NCBI GenBank assembly: GCA_001940925.1
Contig: MSGZ01000012.1
Location: forward strand, 32,370 to 96,369
Source: Ruminococcus sp. Phil11
GTDB taxonomy: Bacteria; Bacillota; Clostridia; Oscillospirales; Ruminococcaceae
Direction: 5' to 3'
DNA length: 64,000 nucleotides
Below, piece by piece: positions 17,888 to 27,686 of this stretch. Below the pieces are notes generated by a model. That model did no database searches, was not told where the DNA came from, and saw only the letters and a program-made list of their open reading frames with translations. The translations under genes and the position numbers were made by a program. Numbering within the stretch: position 1 is the stretch's first letter; every line of letters starts with the position of its first letter.

Positions 17888-18460
17888 ATGCTGCCGGATT
17901 TCAGATATCACCCGAACCCGCTTGAGACAGGCATGTTCCGTCAGGACGAGCCGAAAACCTGCTGCTGCTGCGGAAAAGAGACCGCCGTCTGGTACGACGG
18001 GCCGTTTGACGGCGACTGGCTGAGCCCCGCATTTGACCGTGACGCCGACGAAAATGAATACGAAAAAATGGACTTCGTCTGCCCCGAATGCATTGCGGAC
18101 GGCTCCGCGGCGGAGAAATTCTGCTGCACATTTCCGTCCGGCGAAACTGTCGGGGAAAAGCTGAATGATCCCGCAAAAAAGGACGAGTGGCTGCACAGAA
18201 CGCCCGGCTATTACAGCTGGCAGGAACCGCTCTGGTATACGCACTGCGGCGATTACTGCGCATTTTTAGGCTCCGTCGGCTGGAAGGAGATCGAGGAAAT
18301 GGGACTTGCGGACGAGATCGCGGACACCTACGACGAGGATGTCTGCGGCTCCGAGTTCAGCTTCGTCCGCGAGTATACGGTCAGGCACGGGCATGTGCAG
18401 TGCTTTTTGTTCCGCTGCCTGCACTGCGGCAGGCATTTCGTTACGCTTGACCCGGACTGA
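17888..18460 (+). CDS. CbrC-family protein
   Basis: The 190-residue protein follows the CbrC/UPF0167 pattern. It starts LPDFRYHPNPLETG, then has TCCCCGKETAVWYDGPF, a second Cys pair in FVCPECIADG, the stretch PGYYSWQEPLW, and a last CLHCGRHF pair. In E. coli CbrC is linked to colicin E2 tolerance; the biochemical role is unknown. Four CxxC-like pairs suggest metal binding. AAGGAGG precedes the ATG. The leucine-rich-repeat gene starts 15 bases downstream. Confidence 0.85.
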   Translation: MLPDFRYHPNPLETGMFRQDEPKTCCCCGKETAVWYDGPFDGDWLSPAFDRDADENEYEKMDFVCPECIADGSAAEKFCCTFPSGETVGEKLNDPAKKDEWLHRTPGYYSWQEPLWYTHCGDYCAFLGSVGWKEIEEMGLADEIADTYDEDVCGSEFSFVREYTVRHGHVQCFLFRCLHCGRHFVTLDPD

Positions 18461-18475
18461 ACGAGGCGTATGCAC

Positions 18476-19534
18476 ATGGAACAGACAACCGGCTTTCAGA
18501 CCGAAAACGGCGTCCTGCTGAAATATACCGGCAGGGCGGAGGAAGTCACCGTGCCGGACGGGGTCACGGCGATCGGCTCATACGCATTCAAGAATAAGTA
18601 TAAAGTACGCAGCATCGTCATTCCGCAGAGCGTGACGAGCATCGCAGACCATGCGTTCATCGGCTGCAGCGCACTGGAACAGATCACGCTGCCGGACAGG
18701 CTCACCGGACTTGGCAAAGATGCATTTGAGGACTGCAAAAGTCTGACCGAGATCACGGTTCCGCACGGCGTTCCGGCGATACACAGCGGCACGTTCGGCG
18801 GCTGCGAATCGCTGGCAAACCTTATGCTGCCGGATACGGTGCAGTCGATCGTCAAACAAGCATTCTGGGGCTGCAAAAGCCTGAAGCAGCTTACTTTTCC
18901 TGCGGCTCTGCGGGAATTTGCGCGTGACGCGTTCTATCTCTGCAAAAGCTTCGCGGAGATCACCGTACACCCGGACAATCCGGCATTCTGCTGCATCGGC
19001 GGCGTGGTCTATTCCAAAGATCAGAGCACAGCCGTATTTTGTCCGCCGGAAAAGCAGGGCGAGGTCATCATTCCGGACGGCGCGACCGCGATCGGCGATG
19101 AGGCATTTTCAGACTGCAAAAAGCTGACTGCGATCCGCATTCCGGACAGCGTCACATCCTTCGGGCAGGAAGCCTTCTATAACTGCGATCATCTGGAGAC
19201 CGTACACATTCCGCGCGGCGTGACAACGCTGCCCTACCGTGTGTTCGGATGCTGCAGCGGATTCAAAGAATTTACGGTTCCCGGTCATGTGCGCGTCATC
19301 GGCGACATGGCGTTTTACGCCTGCACGCAGATCCTGCGCCTGACGGTTCAGGACGGCGTCACGGAGATCGGGGCACGCGCGTTTGAAGGCTGCGTCCGGC
19401 TGCCTGCGCTCTCGCTGCCGGACAGCGTGAAAGTGATCGGCCGCGGCGCATTCGACGCCTGCCGTGCCCTGACGGATCTCAGGCTGCCGGAGGGAATTGC
19501 CGGCGGGGGTGCCGGGTTCCGCCGTGATGAGTGA
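18476..19534 (+). CDS. BspA-type leucine-rich repeat protein, 3' end truncated
   Basis: The product is built of about thirteen repeats of the 23-residue LRR_5 (BspA) type, such as VTAIGSYAFKNKYKVRSIVI and GATAIGDEAFSDCKKLTAI, interrupted once by HPDNPAFCCIGGVVY. There is no signal peptide or anchor, so it appears cytoplasmic. GAGG lies 9 bases before the ATG at 18476; an ATG two codons earlier is too close to it. The last repeat stops at LTDLRLPEGI and runs into a Gly/Arg-rich end just where repeat-rich DNA begins, so the original 3' end is probably lost. Confidence 0.8.
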   Translation: MEQTTGFQTENGVLLKYTGRAEEVTVPDGVTAIGSYAFKNKYKVRSIVIPQSVTSIADHAFIGCSALEQITLPDRLTGLGKDAFEDCKSLTEITVPHGVPAIHSGTFGGCESLANLMLPDTVQSIVKQAFWGCKSLKQLTFPAALREFARDAFYLCKSFAEITVHPDNPAFCCIGGVVYSKDQSTAVFCPPEKQGEVIIPDGATAIGDEAFSDCKKLTAIRIPDSVTSFGQEAFYNCDHLETVHIPRGVTTLPYRVFGCCSGFKEFTVPGHVRVIGDMAFYACTQILRLTVQDGVTEIGARAFEGCVRLPALSLPDSVKVIGRGAFDACRALTDLRLPEGIAGGGAGFRRDE

Positions 19535-19544
19535 ATAAGGTATC

Positions 19545-19680
19545 CGCTCTTTGCCGCACGTTTCGCGCTCTGCGGAACGCGACGGGGGCTCCGCCCAACA
19601 TGAAAAACAAGTTTTTCATGTATGACCCCGCAAACTTTTGAAAAGGCTTGACCGCAACTTTTGATAGGCTGCACACCGAA
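19545..19680 (-). repeat. Intergenic repeat family D, copy 1
   Basis: On the minus strand this has CAAGCCTTTTCAAA, then a palindrome around ATGAAAAACTTGTTTTTCAT, then GGGCGGAGCCCCCGTCGCG and CCGCAGAGCGCGAAAC. The same order, without the palindrome, occurs on the plus strand near 35.6 kb. The 364-base gap between the LRR gene and trpA holds only this, a short spacer, the trp terminator and the next repeat. Confidence 0.65.
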
Positions 19681-19801
19681 AACATGTGATTCTGAATTTA
19701 CGCATGACGTAACCGGCGGGCTTTAGGAATTGCCGGCGCGGGCTCCGCGCCAAACTTTTGATATGGATGTGTGCCGGATGCGAAGTGCCCGACCGGCAGC
19801 G

Positions 19802-19836
19802 AAAAAGGACGCCGATTGTTCGTCAGCGTCCTTTTT
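19802..19836 (-). terminator. trp operon terminator
   Basis: An 8-bp GC-rich stem (AAGGACGC / GCGTCCTT, extended by A-T pairs) is followed on the minus strand by CCTTTTTC. It lies about 65 bases past the trpA stop. The plus strand also has a T run, so it can serve both directions. Confidence 0.75.
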
Positions 19837-19848
19837 TATTATACATAA

Positions 19849-19900
19849 CGGGGTCCGGGGACAATGTCCCCAGCAGGGGCTTGGGGGCGGAGCCCCCATT
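19849..19900. repeat. Intergenic repeat family C, copy 1
   Basis: The block CGGGGTCCGGGGACAATGTC through GGGGGCGGAGCCCCCATT is about 52 bases. A copy with a few changes lies at 32662-32713. Both contain internal GGGGAC/GTCCCC and GGGGGC/GCCCCC palindromes. It touches the trpA stop codon. Confidence 0.65.
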
Positions 19901-20681
19901 ACTGATCCGTCGGAGACACCGCAGCCTTCATCGCGCGGACAAAGGCTCCGACCGGAGCAGCGGCTTCTCTGCCGTGCTCCGCGATCAGCTTCACGATCGC
20001 CGAGCCGACGATCACGCCGTCCGCACAGCCAGCAAGCTCCGCAGCCTGCTCCGGCGTTGAGATGCCGAAGCCGATCGCGCACGGAACATCCGTGTTTTCT
20101 TTGATCTTCGCGGTAATCGCTTCCAGATCCGTTCTGATCTCCGCGCGCATACCGGTCACGCCGAGGCTCGATACCAGATACACAAAGCCCTCTGCTTCCT
20201 TCGCGATCATCGCGACACGGTTTTCAGAGGTCGGCGCGATCAGCGAAATGAAATCAATGCCGTTCGCCTTACAGATCGGCGCAAATTCGTCCTTTTCCTC
20301 AAACGGCACATCCGGCAGGATCAAGCCGTCCATGCCTGCCTCCGCACAGCACTTCACAAACCGCTCGATGCCGTAGGAGAATACCACGTTCGCATAGGTC
20401 ATAAACACGAGCGGCACAGTCACATCCTTACGCAGCTCCCTGACAAATGCGAAGATCTTGTCTGTCGTGATGCCGCCTGCCAAAGCGCGGATATTCGCGC
20501 CCTGAATGACGGGGCCTTCCGCAGTCGGATCGGAGAACGGGATACCCAGCTCAATGAGGTCTGCGCCTGCCGCCGCCATTTCGCGGACGATCTTTCCGGT
20601 CGTTTCGAGATCGGGGTCGCCGCAGGTGATGAACGGGATGAACGCCTTGCCGTTTTTGAATGCATCGCGGATCTTACTCAT
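19899..20681 (-). CDS. trpA: Tryptophan synthase alpha subunit
   Basis: The 260-residue TIM barrel cleaves indole-3-glycerol phosphate to indole and passes it to TrpB through the complex tunnel. Visible signatures are the catalytic Glu in [18 protein letters not shown] and the GILPD-like loop [10 protein letters not shown], plus GFGIST near the phosphate site. The ATG at 20681 lies inside the trpB 3' end (8-base overlap) behind GGGGAGG. It is the last gene of the trp operon. The serine-for-alanine position before TAEGPV is PT here, a small departure from the common PxADGP. Confidence 0.95.
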   Translation of the reverse strand: MSKIRDAFKNGKAFIPFITCGDPDLETTGKIVREMAAAGADLIELGIPFSDPTAEGPVIQGANIRALAGGITTDKIFAFVRELRKDVTVPLVFMTYANVVFSYGIERFVKCCAEAGMDGLILPDVPFEEKDEFAPICKANGIDFISLIAPTSENRVAMIAKEAEGFVYLVSSLGVTGMRAEIRTDLEAITAKIKENTDVPCAIGFGISTPEQAAELAGCADGVIVGSAIVKLIAEHGREAAAPVGAFVRAMKAAVSPTDQ

Positions 20682-21864
20682 GGATATCCTCCCCTCTGTA
20701 CCGTGCGATCGCCGCACAGTCCTTGTCGCCTCTGCCGGAGATCGTGATGACGATGATCTTGTCCTTGTCCATTTCCGGCGCGATCTTCAGCGCATGTGCA
20801 ACGGCGTGCGCGGATTCGATCGCCGGAATGATGCCCTCCGTGCGGGAGAGAAATTCAAATGCATTGACCGCTTCGTCATCGGTCACGGGGACGTACTCCG
20901 CACGGCCGATGTCGTACAGATGTGCGTGCTCCGGGCCGACACCGGGATAGTCAAGGCCGGCGGAGATCGAATAGACCGGTGCGATCTGACCGTATTCGTC
21001 CTGGCAGAAGTAGGACTTCATGCCGTGGAAAATGCCGAGCTTGCCCGTGCTGATCGTTGCAGCGGTCTCGAACGTGTCGATGCCTCTGCCTGCGGCCTCG
21101 CAGCCGATCAGGCGGACGCTCTCATCCGGGATAAAGTGATAGAAGGTGCCGATCGCATTGGAGCCGCCGCCGACACATGCCATGACGACATCCGGCAGTC
21201 TGCCTTCCTTCTCCATGATCTGCTGTTTGATCTCCTTCGAGATGACAGCCTGAAAATCACGGACGATCGTCGGGAACGGGTGCGGTCCCATGACCGAGCC
21301 GAGACAGTAATGCGTATCGTCGATGCGGTTCGTCCATTCACGCATCGCCTCAGAAACGGCGTCCTTGAGCGTGGCGGTGCCGGATGTGACCGGGATGACC
21401 TCCGCGCCGAGCAGCCGCATCCGGTAGACGTTCAGTGCCTGACGCTTTGTGTCCTCTTCGCCCATAAAGACGACGCACTCCATGCCCATGAGTGCTGCGG
21501 CAGTCGCAGTGGCGACGCCGTGCTGACCTGCGCCGGTCTCTGCGATCAGGCGGGTCTTGCCCATTTTCTTTGCGAGCAGTGCCTGACCGAGCACATTGTT
21601 GATCTTATGTGCGCCGGTGTGGTTCAGATCCTCGCGCTTCAGATAGATCTTCGCGCCGCCGAGTGCTTTGGTCAGCTTTTCGGCGTAGTAGAGCCGCGAT
21701 GGGCGGTTTGCGTATTCGTTGAACAGTGTTTCGAGCTCCGCATTGAAATCGGGGTCGTTCTTATAATGGTTGTATGCGGTCTCCAGTTCGATGACGGCAT
21801 TCATGAGCGTTTCCGGAATGTACTGTCCGCCGTGGATGCCGAAACGTCCGTTTGGATTTGTCAT
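20674..21864 (-). CDS. trpB: Tryptophan synthase beta chain
   Basis: The 396-residue PLP enzyme condenses indole with serine. The PLP lysine lies in [10 protein letters not shown], with [18 protein letters not shown] and the C-terminal ISGRGDKD motif also present, all typical of TrpB1. It starts [16 protein letters not shown], the normal N-terminus. It follows the yhfC-like gene by 39 bases and overlaps trpA. Confidence 0.97.
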   Translation of the reverse strand: MTNPNGRFGIHGGQYIPETLMNAVIELETAYNHYKNDPDFNAELETLFNEYANRPSRLYYAEKLTKALGGAKIYLKREDLNHTGAHKINNVLGQALLAKKMGKTRLIAETGAGQHGVATATAAALMGMECVVFMGEEDTKRQALNVYRMRLLGAEVIPVTSGTATLKDAVSEAMREWTNRIDDTHYCLGSVMGPHPFPTIVRDFQAVISKEIKQQIMEKEGRLPDVVMACVGGGSNAIGTFYHFIPDESVRLIGCEAAGRGIDTFETAATISTGKLGIFHGMKSYFCQDEYGQIAPVYSISAGLDYPGVGPEHAHLYDIGRAEYVPVTDDEAVNAFEFLSRTEGIIPAIESAHAVAHALKIAPEMDKDKIIVITISGRGDKDCAAIARYRGEDIHE

Positions 21865-21903
21865 AGTAAACCTCCTGTATTTTGTATGAAAACGGCTCTG
21901 CCG

Positions 21904-22605
21904 TTAATACGCATCAGATTCGTGCGCCTGCAGGCGTTTCCCGTGCAGATACACAAATATCCAGATCAGCACCGTCAGCAGGATATCCGCCGCCGTGCCG
22001 AAGCAAAAACCCGTAAAATTTGCAAGCATATGCACGAAAACTGCAATGGGGAGCAGCTTTTTGCAGCCCTCATAATGCACAGCCCGTGCGACGAGCACGG
22101 ACATCGCCATGTGAAATGCGAGATTGCTCACATTGCCGAGCATGACGCCGAGCGCAGTCAGGATGCCCTGCTCCGAAAGTGCCGTCAGATGCTCCTGTGT
22201 GCCGGACTGCCCGAGCGCATCCGCAAGCAGAACGAACTGATGCGCGGCACTCACGATGACCTCTGTGCCGCCGTGCCCGATGCCGTAGCAAAGCGCATCC
22301 GGGACGGTATCATAATCCGGGATCGCGTGCTTCATCGCGAGATATCTGCCGCATTCCTCAAAGACCGCGCCGACCAGCCAGACCGTCAGCCATTTGCCTG
22401 TATCCGTTTCCGCACCCTGCATCAGCACGTTCCGGAACAGCTCCCGCGGTACCAGGATCAGCAGGACGGTGCAGATACCGGTGAATACCGGGAGCGGTCT
22501 GCCGGAATGCCGGTGTTTGAGATAAAAATAGACCGCAAACGGGAGAACCGCAGTGAAGATGCCCCGCAGCGCAAATAAGAAAAGCTGTCCGGATGAAAAC
22601 TCCAT
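21904..22605 (-). CDS. YhfC-type intramembrane metalloprotease inside the trp operon
   Basis: The 233-residue membrane protein has about six helices and the YhfC (PF10086) pattern: FEECGRYLA, YGIGHGGTEVIV and a late His in VFVHMLANFTG. The paired Glu, Arg and His residues resemble the putative metal site of the PrsW/CPBP-like intramembrane protease group. GAGGG precedes the ATG. It sits between trpF and trpB with short gaps (20 and 39 bases), so it should be made together with tryptophan enzymes. It has no known role in the pathway. Confidence 0.8.
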   Translation of the reverse strand: MEFSSGQLFLFALRGIFTAVLPFAVYFYLKHRHSGRPLPVFTGICTVLLILVPRELFRNVLMQGAETDTGKWLTVWLVGAVFEECGRYLAMKHAIPDYDTVPDALCYGIGHGGTEVIVSAAHQFVLLADALGQSGTQEHLTALSEQGILTALGVMLGNVSNLAFHMAMSVLVARAVHYEGCKKLLPIAVFVHMLANFTGFCFGTAADILLTVLIWIFVYLHGKRLQAHESDAY

Positions 22606-22625
22606 GCTGTCCCTCGATTCGTCTT

Positions 22626-23225
22626 TTATGTGCCGCGGACGGCACGTACAAACGCCTGTATCTTCGCAAAATCCTTGCGGCCGTCCGTCTCGACGCCGCT
22701 GCTGACATCGACACCCGCCGAATGCAGCGCGGCGACTGCCGCCGGCGCATTCTCCGGATCCAGTCCGCCCGCCAGAAAATACGGTCTGCGGATATCAGAG
22801 AGCAGCGACCAGTCAAAGACCTTGCCCGTTCCGGTGCCGGAATCCAGCAGGATCATGTCCGCGGCGGACTGCTCCGCCTGCTGCACATCTGCTGCCGAAC
22901 GGATACGGAATGCCTGAAAGATCTGCGCGTCAGTCATTTGCCGCAGCTTCTCAATATACGCGGCGTCCTCATGGCCGTGGAGCTGCACGGTCTGTATGAT
23001 GCCGCTGCTCACATACGCCGCAATGTCTGCGGGGTCTGCATCGACAAACACGCCGACTGCCGGGATCGCTGTGTCCAGTGCTTCGCGGATCGCTGCCGCA
23101 GTCTCCCGCGTGACCGTCCGCCGGAAGCCCGGGGACAGGATCATGCCCGCGAAATCGGGCTGCACCGCATTGACAAATGCCGCGTCCTGCGGCGTCATCA
23201 GCCCGCAGATCTTGATCTGCGTCAT
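22626..23225 (-). CDS. trpF: Phosphoribosylanthranilate isomerase
   Basis: The 199-residue beta/alpha barrel begins TQIKICGLMTPQDA, with the catalytic Cys in KICG. It ends with the phosphate site FLAGGLDPENA and SAGVDVSSGVET, where the Asp acts as general acid. It catalyses the Amadori rearrangement before TrpC. Its ATG overlaps the trpC stop by four bases. Confidence 0.95.
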   Translation of the reverse strand: MTQIKICGLMTPQDAAFVNAVQPDFAGMILSPGFRRTVTRETAAAIREALDTAIPAVGVFVDADPADIAAYVSSGIIQTVQLHGHEDAAYIEKLRQMTDAQIFQAFRIRSAADVQQAEQSAADMILLDSGTGTGKVFDWSLLSDIRRPYFLAGGLDPENAPAAVAALHSAGVDVSSGVETDGRKDFAKIQAFVRAVRGT

Positions 23226-24010
23226 GCCTGCGTTCCTTTCAGATACCGGAGCATGGCAGCCTTGTCGTCTGCGCGCATCAGCGTTTCGCCGATCAGCACG
23301 GCATTGGCCTTTGCATCCCTTGCCGCCTGAATATCGGCGGGGGTCTTCATGCCGCTCTCGACGACAAACAGCGTCTCTGCCGGTGCGTATCTGCGCAGCC
23401 CCGCCGCCCGGTTCGGATCGACGGAGAAATCATGCAGATTGCGGTTGTTGACGCCGATGATCTTTGCACCGGTCTCCGCAGCCGCTTCGATCTCGCGCTC
23501 GTCATGCGCTTCGACCAGCGCGGACATGCCGAGCGACATAACGATATTATTGTACTCGAAAAGCTGCGATTTGTCAAGCAGGGCGCAGATCAGCAGCACC
23601 GCGGACGCGCCGAGCAGCTTTGCTTCGTAGATCATGTACGGATCCACGGTGAAATCCTTGCGCAGGCAGGGGATCTTCACCGCAGCGGCGATCTCCGAAA
23701 GATAGCGGTCATCGCCGAGAAAGCGCGTCGGCTCGGTCAGCACGGAGATGCAGTTTGCTCCTGCGGCTTCGTAGTCCTGCGCGATCCGCAGATACGGGAA
23801 ATCCGGTGCGATCAGCCCCTTTGAGGGTGACGCCTTCTTGCATTCGCAGATAAACGCGATATCGTCGGTTTTCAGTGCCTGCGCGAAGCGGAATCCGTCA
23901 TTCGGGAGCTGTTCCGCGTCGCGGCGAACGGATTCAAGGGAGCGGTACCGCTTGTGCTGTTCGGTGCGCTCCTTCGCCGCCGCCGCGAGCACTGTCAGGA
24001 TCGTTTCCAT
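23222..24010 (-). CDS. trpC: Indole-3-glycerol phosphate synthase
   Basis: The 262-residue barrel carries FICECKKASPSKG (the catalytic Lys region), VLTEPTRFLGD, LRKDFTVDPYMIYEAKLLGA, GVNNRNLHDFSVD and VVESGMKTPADI, all IGPS hallmarks. It closes the indole ring from CdRP. A GTG three codons upstream overlaps the trpGD stop as GTGA and is an alternative start. The ATG gives the usual N-terminus METILTVLAAAAK; no strong ribosome site is seen for either, consistent with coupling. Confidence 0.95.
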   Translation of the reverse strand: METILTVLAAAAKERTEQHKRYRSLESVRRDAEQLPNDGFRFAQALKTDDIAFICECKKASPSKGLIAPDFPYLRIAQDYEAAGANCISVLTEPTRFLGDDRYLSEIAAAVKIPCLRKDFTVDPYMIYEAKLLGASAVLLICALLDKSQLFEYNNIVMSLGMSALVEAHDEREIEAAAETGAKIIGVNNRNLHDFSVDPNRAAGLRRYAPAETLFVVESGMKTPADIQAARDAKANAVLIGETLMRADDKAAMLRYLKGTQA

Positions 24011-24015
24011 GCCGC

Positions 24016-25704
24016 TCACCGGTTGGATGCTGCAATGAACGCATCGAGCTGGGCGGCTGCCTTGCCGCTGTCGATCAGCTCTGCGGCGAGCTTCACGCCC
24101 TCTGCCATGGACGGCGCGAGATCTGCCAGATACAGCGCGGCACCGGCATTCAGCAGGACGGCATTGCGCTTGGCTCCGCGCTCCGTGCCGTTCAGGATCG
24201 CGCGGGTGATCGCTGCGTTTTCCTCCGGCGTTCCGCCTTTCAGTTCATCCTTTGTGCAGCGCGGAAGTCCGAAATCCTCCGGTGCGACGGTATAGGTTTT
24301 CGTCGATTCGATATCAAACTCACAGACCAGCGTTTCGGCACTCAGGGAGATCTCATCGAGCCGGTCAAGGCCGTACACGACCATGCCGCGCTTGACGCCG
24401 AGCCGCTGCAGCACCTCTGCGATCGGGTTGACGAGCGATGCGTCATATACGCCGATCAGCGTGCGCTTTGCATTGGCCGGATTCGTCAGCGGGCCGAGAA
24501 TGTTGAACACGGTACGGACGCCGAGCTCCTTGCGGATCGAGCCGACATACTTCATGGAAGTGTGATAAAGCTGTGCGAACAGGAAGCACATGCCGGTCTC
24601 GCTGAGCATCTGCACGGCCTTTTCGGGGTCCTGCCTGATGTTGACGCCGAGTGCTTCCAGACAGTCCGCGGTGCCGCACGCAGAGGATGCCGCACGGTTG
24701 CCGTGCTTCGCGACCTTCGCGCCGCCCGCTGCTGCGACCAGCGCAGAGGTCGTGGAAATGTTGAAGCTGTTTGCATGGTCGCCGCCCGTGCCGACGATCT
24801 CCAGCACATCGAAGTCATGTTCAACGTGCAGCGCGTGCTCGCGCATCGCCGCTGCGCAGCCGGTGATCTCGTCGATCGTCTCGGCCTTCGTGCTCTTGGT
24901 GGAGAGTGCCGCAAGGAACGCTGCGTTCTGGGTCGGGGTGGTCTCGCCGTTCATGATCTCGTTCATGACGGTGTATGCCTCTGCATAGGTCAGATCCTGC
25001 TTATCTACAATTTTCTTGATTGCATCTGCGATCATTTTCGGTTCCTCCCTGCGGACCTCTGCCGCTGTTTCATTCTGATTTTCGGTATTCTTTTCAACGG
25101 GTTCGGGCTTCGGTGCGGGTCTGCGGACGGGTTCCGGCGTATCCTGCAGGAAGTTCCGGAGGATCTGTCTGCCCTCCGGCGTCAGGATCGACTCCGGATG
25201 AAACTGTAAGCCGTAGACCGGGTATTCCTTATGCTGCACGGCCATGATCTCGCCGTCGTCGGTCTGTGCGGTAATGCGCAGGCAGTCCGGCAGCGTGGCG
25301 GGGTCTGCGGCAAGCGAATGGTATCTTGCGACGGTGATGCGCTCCGGCAGGCCGCGGAACAGTCTGCTGTCCGTTTCAGCGGTCACGGCGGAGTGCTTGC
25401 CGTGCATCAGCTTCTTTGCGTGGACGATCTTTGCGCCGTAGGCCGCGCAGATCGCCTGATGCCCCAGACAGACGCCGAGGATCGGGATTTTGCCGCCGAG
25501 CTTCTTCACGGTCTCGATGATGATGCCGGCATCCTCCGGACGGCCGGGGCCGGGGGAGAGGATGATATGCGAGGGGTTCAGCGCGGCGACCTCGTCAACG
25601 GTCATGTCGTCGTTGCGGATGACCCTGATATCGGGCGTGAGCTCGCCGAGCATCTGGTACAGATTATACGAAAAGCTGTCATAGTTATCAATCAGCAAAA
25701 GCAT
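24016..25704 (-). CDS. trpGD: Fused anthranilate synthase glutaminase and anthranilate phosphoribosyltransferase
   Basis: Residues 1-190 are the class I glutaminase TrpG, with the nucleophile C79 in GVCLGHQ and H169/E171 in FHPES. A Pro/Glu/Lys-rich linker of about 33 residues follows. Residues 224-562 are TrpD, with GTGGD (305-309), [14 protein letters not shown] and KHGNRA. The glutaminase feeds ammonia to TrpE; TrpD adds phosphoribose to anthranilate. The gene overlaps trpE by 17 bases and has GGAGG before its ATG. At the start of the TrpD half a full ribosome site precedes M224, so a separate TrpD might also be made. Confidence 0.96.
   Translation of the reverse strand: MLLLIDNYDSFSYNLYQMLGELTPDIRVIRNDDMTVDEVAALNPSHIILSPGPGRPEDAGIIIETVKKLGGKIPILGVCLGHQAICAAYGAKIVHAKKLMHGKHSAVTAETDSRLFRGLPERITVARYHSLAADPATLPDCLRITAQTDDGEIMAVQHKEYPVYGLQFHPESILTPEGRQILRNFLQDTPEPVRRPAPKPEPVEKNTENQNETAAEVRREEPKMIADAIKKIVDKQDLTYAEAYTVMNEIMNGETTPTQNAAFLAALSTKSTKAETIDEITGCAAAMREHALHVEHDFDVLEIVGTGGDHANSFNISTTSALVAAAGGAKVAKHGNRAASSACGTADCLEALGVNIRQDPEKAVQMLSETGMCFLFAQLYHTSMKYVGSIRKELGVRTVFNILGPLTNPANAKRTLIGVYDASLVNPIAEVLQRLGVKRGMVVYGLDRLDEISLSAETLVCEFDIESTKTYTVAPEDFGLPRCTKDELKGGTPEENAAITRAILNGTERGAKRNAVLLNAGAALYLADLAPSMAEGVKLAAELIDSGKAAAQLDAFIAASNR
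25033..25050 (-). promoter_or_regulatory. Internal ribosome binding site before the TrpD domain
   Basis: On the minus strand AGGGAGG lies seven bases before an in-frame ATG (M224 of TrpGD, the natural first Met of stand-alone TrpD, MIADAIKK). Spacing and strength match those of independent genes in this window. Confidence 0.55.
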
Positions 25705-27166
25705 CGTCTGTCTCCTCCGCTTCCTTCAGCGCACGGATCACCGCCGCTGCTTTGTTCATGCATTCCTGATATTCGTTCTCCGGGACGGAATCGGCCACGA
25801 TGCCTGCGCCGCTCCGGACATAGACCGTATTGCCCTTCCGGTATGCAAGGCGGATCGCGATGCAGGTGTCGAGATCGCCCTGGAAGGAGAGATACCCGAC
25901 CGCACCGCCGTAAATGCCGCGCTTGGCGCCCTCAAGCTGACCGATCAGCTGACAGGCGCGGATTTTCGGGGCTCCGGAGAGCGTACCCGCAGGGAGCACC
26001 GCACCGACGGCATCGAGCGCGTCGCAGTCCTCCCGGATCTCGCCTCTGACCGCCGAGCCGATATGCATGACATGCGAATACCGCTCGACCGTGCGGAGCC
26101 GTTCGACCTCCACGGTGCCGAATCTGCTGATCCTGCCGAGATCGTTCCGGCCGAGATCGACCAGCATATTATGCTCGGCAAGCTCCTTTTCATCGCGGAG
26201 CAGGTCGGCTTCCAGTGCCTGATCCTCGGCCTCTGTCCGGCCGCGGGGTCTGGTGCCTGCCAGCGGGAACGTATGCAGGACGCCGTTTTCCAGCTTGACG
26301 AGCGTTTCCGGCGATGCGCCTGCGACCTCGACATCCGTGCCGGAGAAATAGAACATATACGGCGAGGGGTTAATCGTCCGGAGCATCCGGTAGGTGTTCA
26401 GCAGCGAGCCCTCAAACGGTGCGCTGAACCGGTTGGACAGCACGATCTGGAAGATATCGCCCTCGACGATATAATGCTTGGCTTTTTCGACCATGTCACA
26501 GTAGGCGGCCTTGTCAAAGAGCGGCGTCATCTCGCCGGTCATGCGGCTGACGGGCTCCTCTGCGGGCTGACCGTTCCGCAGCAGCTCCGCCATCTGCCGG
26601 AGTGCCATTTCCGCGCGGCGGTATTCCGTCTCCGGCTCGTCAAGGCGGATGTTTGCAATCAGGATGATTTTCTGGCGAAAGTGGTCAAATGCGATGACCT
26701 TGTCAAAAAGCATCAGGTCGAGGTCATTGAAATGTGCGTCGTCCTCCTTCGCGGTGCGGGTTGACGGCTCCTGATAGCCGAGATAATCGTAGGAGAAATA
26801 TCCGACCAGACCGCCCGTGAACGGCGGGAGTCCTGCAAGCTTCGGGCTGCGGTACTTCGCCAGCAGCTGCCGCAGATACTGTGCAGGGTCGGCCGTTTCG
26901 ATCTCCAGATCACCGACCTTCAGTCTGCCGTTCCGGCAGGAAATGCCGAGCTTCGGGTCATAGCCGAGGAAGGTGTATCTGCCGCGGTGATCGGGGCCGG
27001 AAATGGATTCCAGCAGGTAGGTGTGTGCGGAAACACGCCGCAGGATCCGCAGCACCTGCATCGGTGTCAGCGTATCCGCAATCAGCTCGCTGCTGACGGG
27101 AAGCACGCGGTAATCGGTTTCCGCGGCATAGCGTTTTGCCTCCTCCGGCGAAATGGAAAGCTTCAT
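25688..27166 (-). CDS. trpE: Anthranilate synthase component I
   Basis: The 492-residue chorismate-utilising enzyme has the N-terminal feedback domain ([20 protein letters not shown], whose LLES motif binds tryptophan). The catalytic part has [35 protein letters not shown] and GTLSGAPK. It makes anthranilate from chorismate with TrpG. The ATG at 27166 has GGAGG five bases upstream; a longer frame reaches back through the leader terminator and is not credible. It is the first gene of the operon, 24 bases after the T-box terminator. Confidence 0.97.
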   Translation of the reverse strand: MKLSISPEEAKRYAAETDYRVLPVSSELIADTLTPMQVLRILRRVSAHTYLLESISGPDHRGRYTFLGYDPKLGISCRNGRLKVGDLEIETADPAQYLRQLLAKYRSPKLAGLPPFTGGLVGYFSYDYLGYQEPSTRTAKEDDAHFNDLDLMLFDKVIAFDHFRQKIILIANIRLDEPETEYRRAEMALRQMAELLRNGQPAEEPVSRMTGEMTPLFDKAAYCDMVEKAKHYIVEGDIFQIVLSNRFSAPFEGSLLNTYRMLRTINPSPYMFYFSGTDVEVAGASPETLVKLENGVLHTFPLAGTRPRGRTEAEDQALEADLLRDEKELAEHNMLVDLGRNDLGRISRFGTVEVERLRTVERYSHVMHIGSAVRGEIREDCDALDAVGAVLPAGTLSGAPKIRACQLIGQLEGAKRGIYGGAVGYLSFQGDLDTCIAIRLAYRKGNTVYVRSGAGIVADSVPENEYQECMNKAAAVIRALKEAEETDDAFAD

Positions 27167-27189
27167 TCGGTACCTCCGTTTCCGGGACG

Positions 27190-27484
27190 GCAAATAAAAA
27201 AGCCCGTCCCTGAACTTTCTGCGTTCAAGGACGAGCGTATGATCTGATGCTCGCGGTGCCACCTTGATTCATCTGCCCTCTGATTCCGGGCGGATGCACT
27301 TTTGCAGGATACCAGCATATCCCTGACAACTGACGTATGTCTGCACGTCGCAGTTTTACCGGCTTTCACCGACTGCGCCCTCAGCGGGCCATTTGCGAAA
27401 CTGTTTCCCGTCCGGCTCTCAGCCTCCCGGACTCTCTGTGGGGTCATATCACGCTTTATCTCCGCTTCAACGGTTTCAGATGTT
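27190..27484 (-). promoter_or_regulatory. T-box leader controlling the trp operon
   Basis: On the minus strand the leader has the stem I signature (AGAGAG then GGCTGAGAGCC around 27430), the T-box itself (AAGGTGGCACCGCG, about 27261-27248), and a terminator hairpin: CGTCCTTGAACG and GTTCAGGGACG followed by a T6 run at about 27202-27197. T-boxes read uncharged tRNA; the trp genes imply tRNA-Trp. A TGG at 27391-27389 is the best specifier candidate, not proven. Low charged tRNA-Trp would favour the antiterminator and expression. Confidence 0.9.
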
Positions 27485-27490
27485 AGCAAT

Positions 27491-27519
27491 ACTATAGCAG
27501 ATTTCGGCGGAAATGTCAA
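27491..27519 (-). promoter_or_regulatory. trp operon promoter
   Basis: TTGACA (27519-27514), 17 bases, TATAGT (27496-27491), directly ahead of the T-box leader. Confidence 0.88.
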
Positions 27520-27657
27520 TAGGCAGGACAAATTTTTATCATTTAACTGTTCCAGATCCCGGCAGAATTGCCATGTATTCCTGAAATGCCGTATAATCTT
27601 TCCGGAATTTTGTATAACCGTTACAAAAACTGGCGCGGAATTTCAGCGTTTTACCGC

Positions 27658-27686
27658 TTTTCAACATCCGCGGAATATGCTATAAT
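27658..27686 (+). promoter_or_regulatory. Promoter of the transglutaminase-dockerin gene
   Basis: TTTTCA, 17 bases, TATAAT, with a leader of about 95 bases. The leader carries a GTGAAA-CGC-TTTCAC palindrome (27758-27772) right before the ribosome site. Confidence 0.6.
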
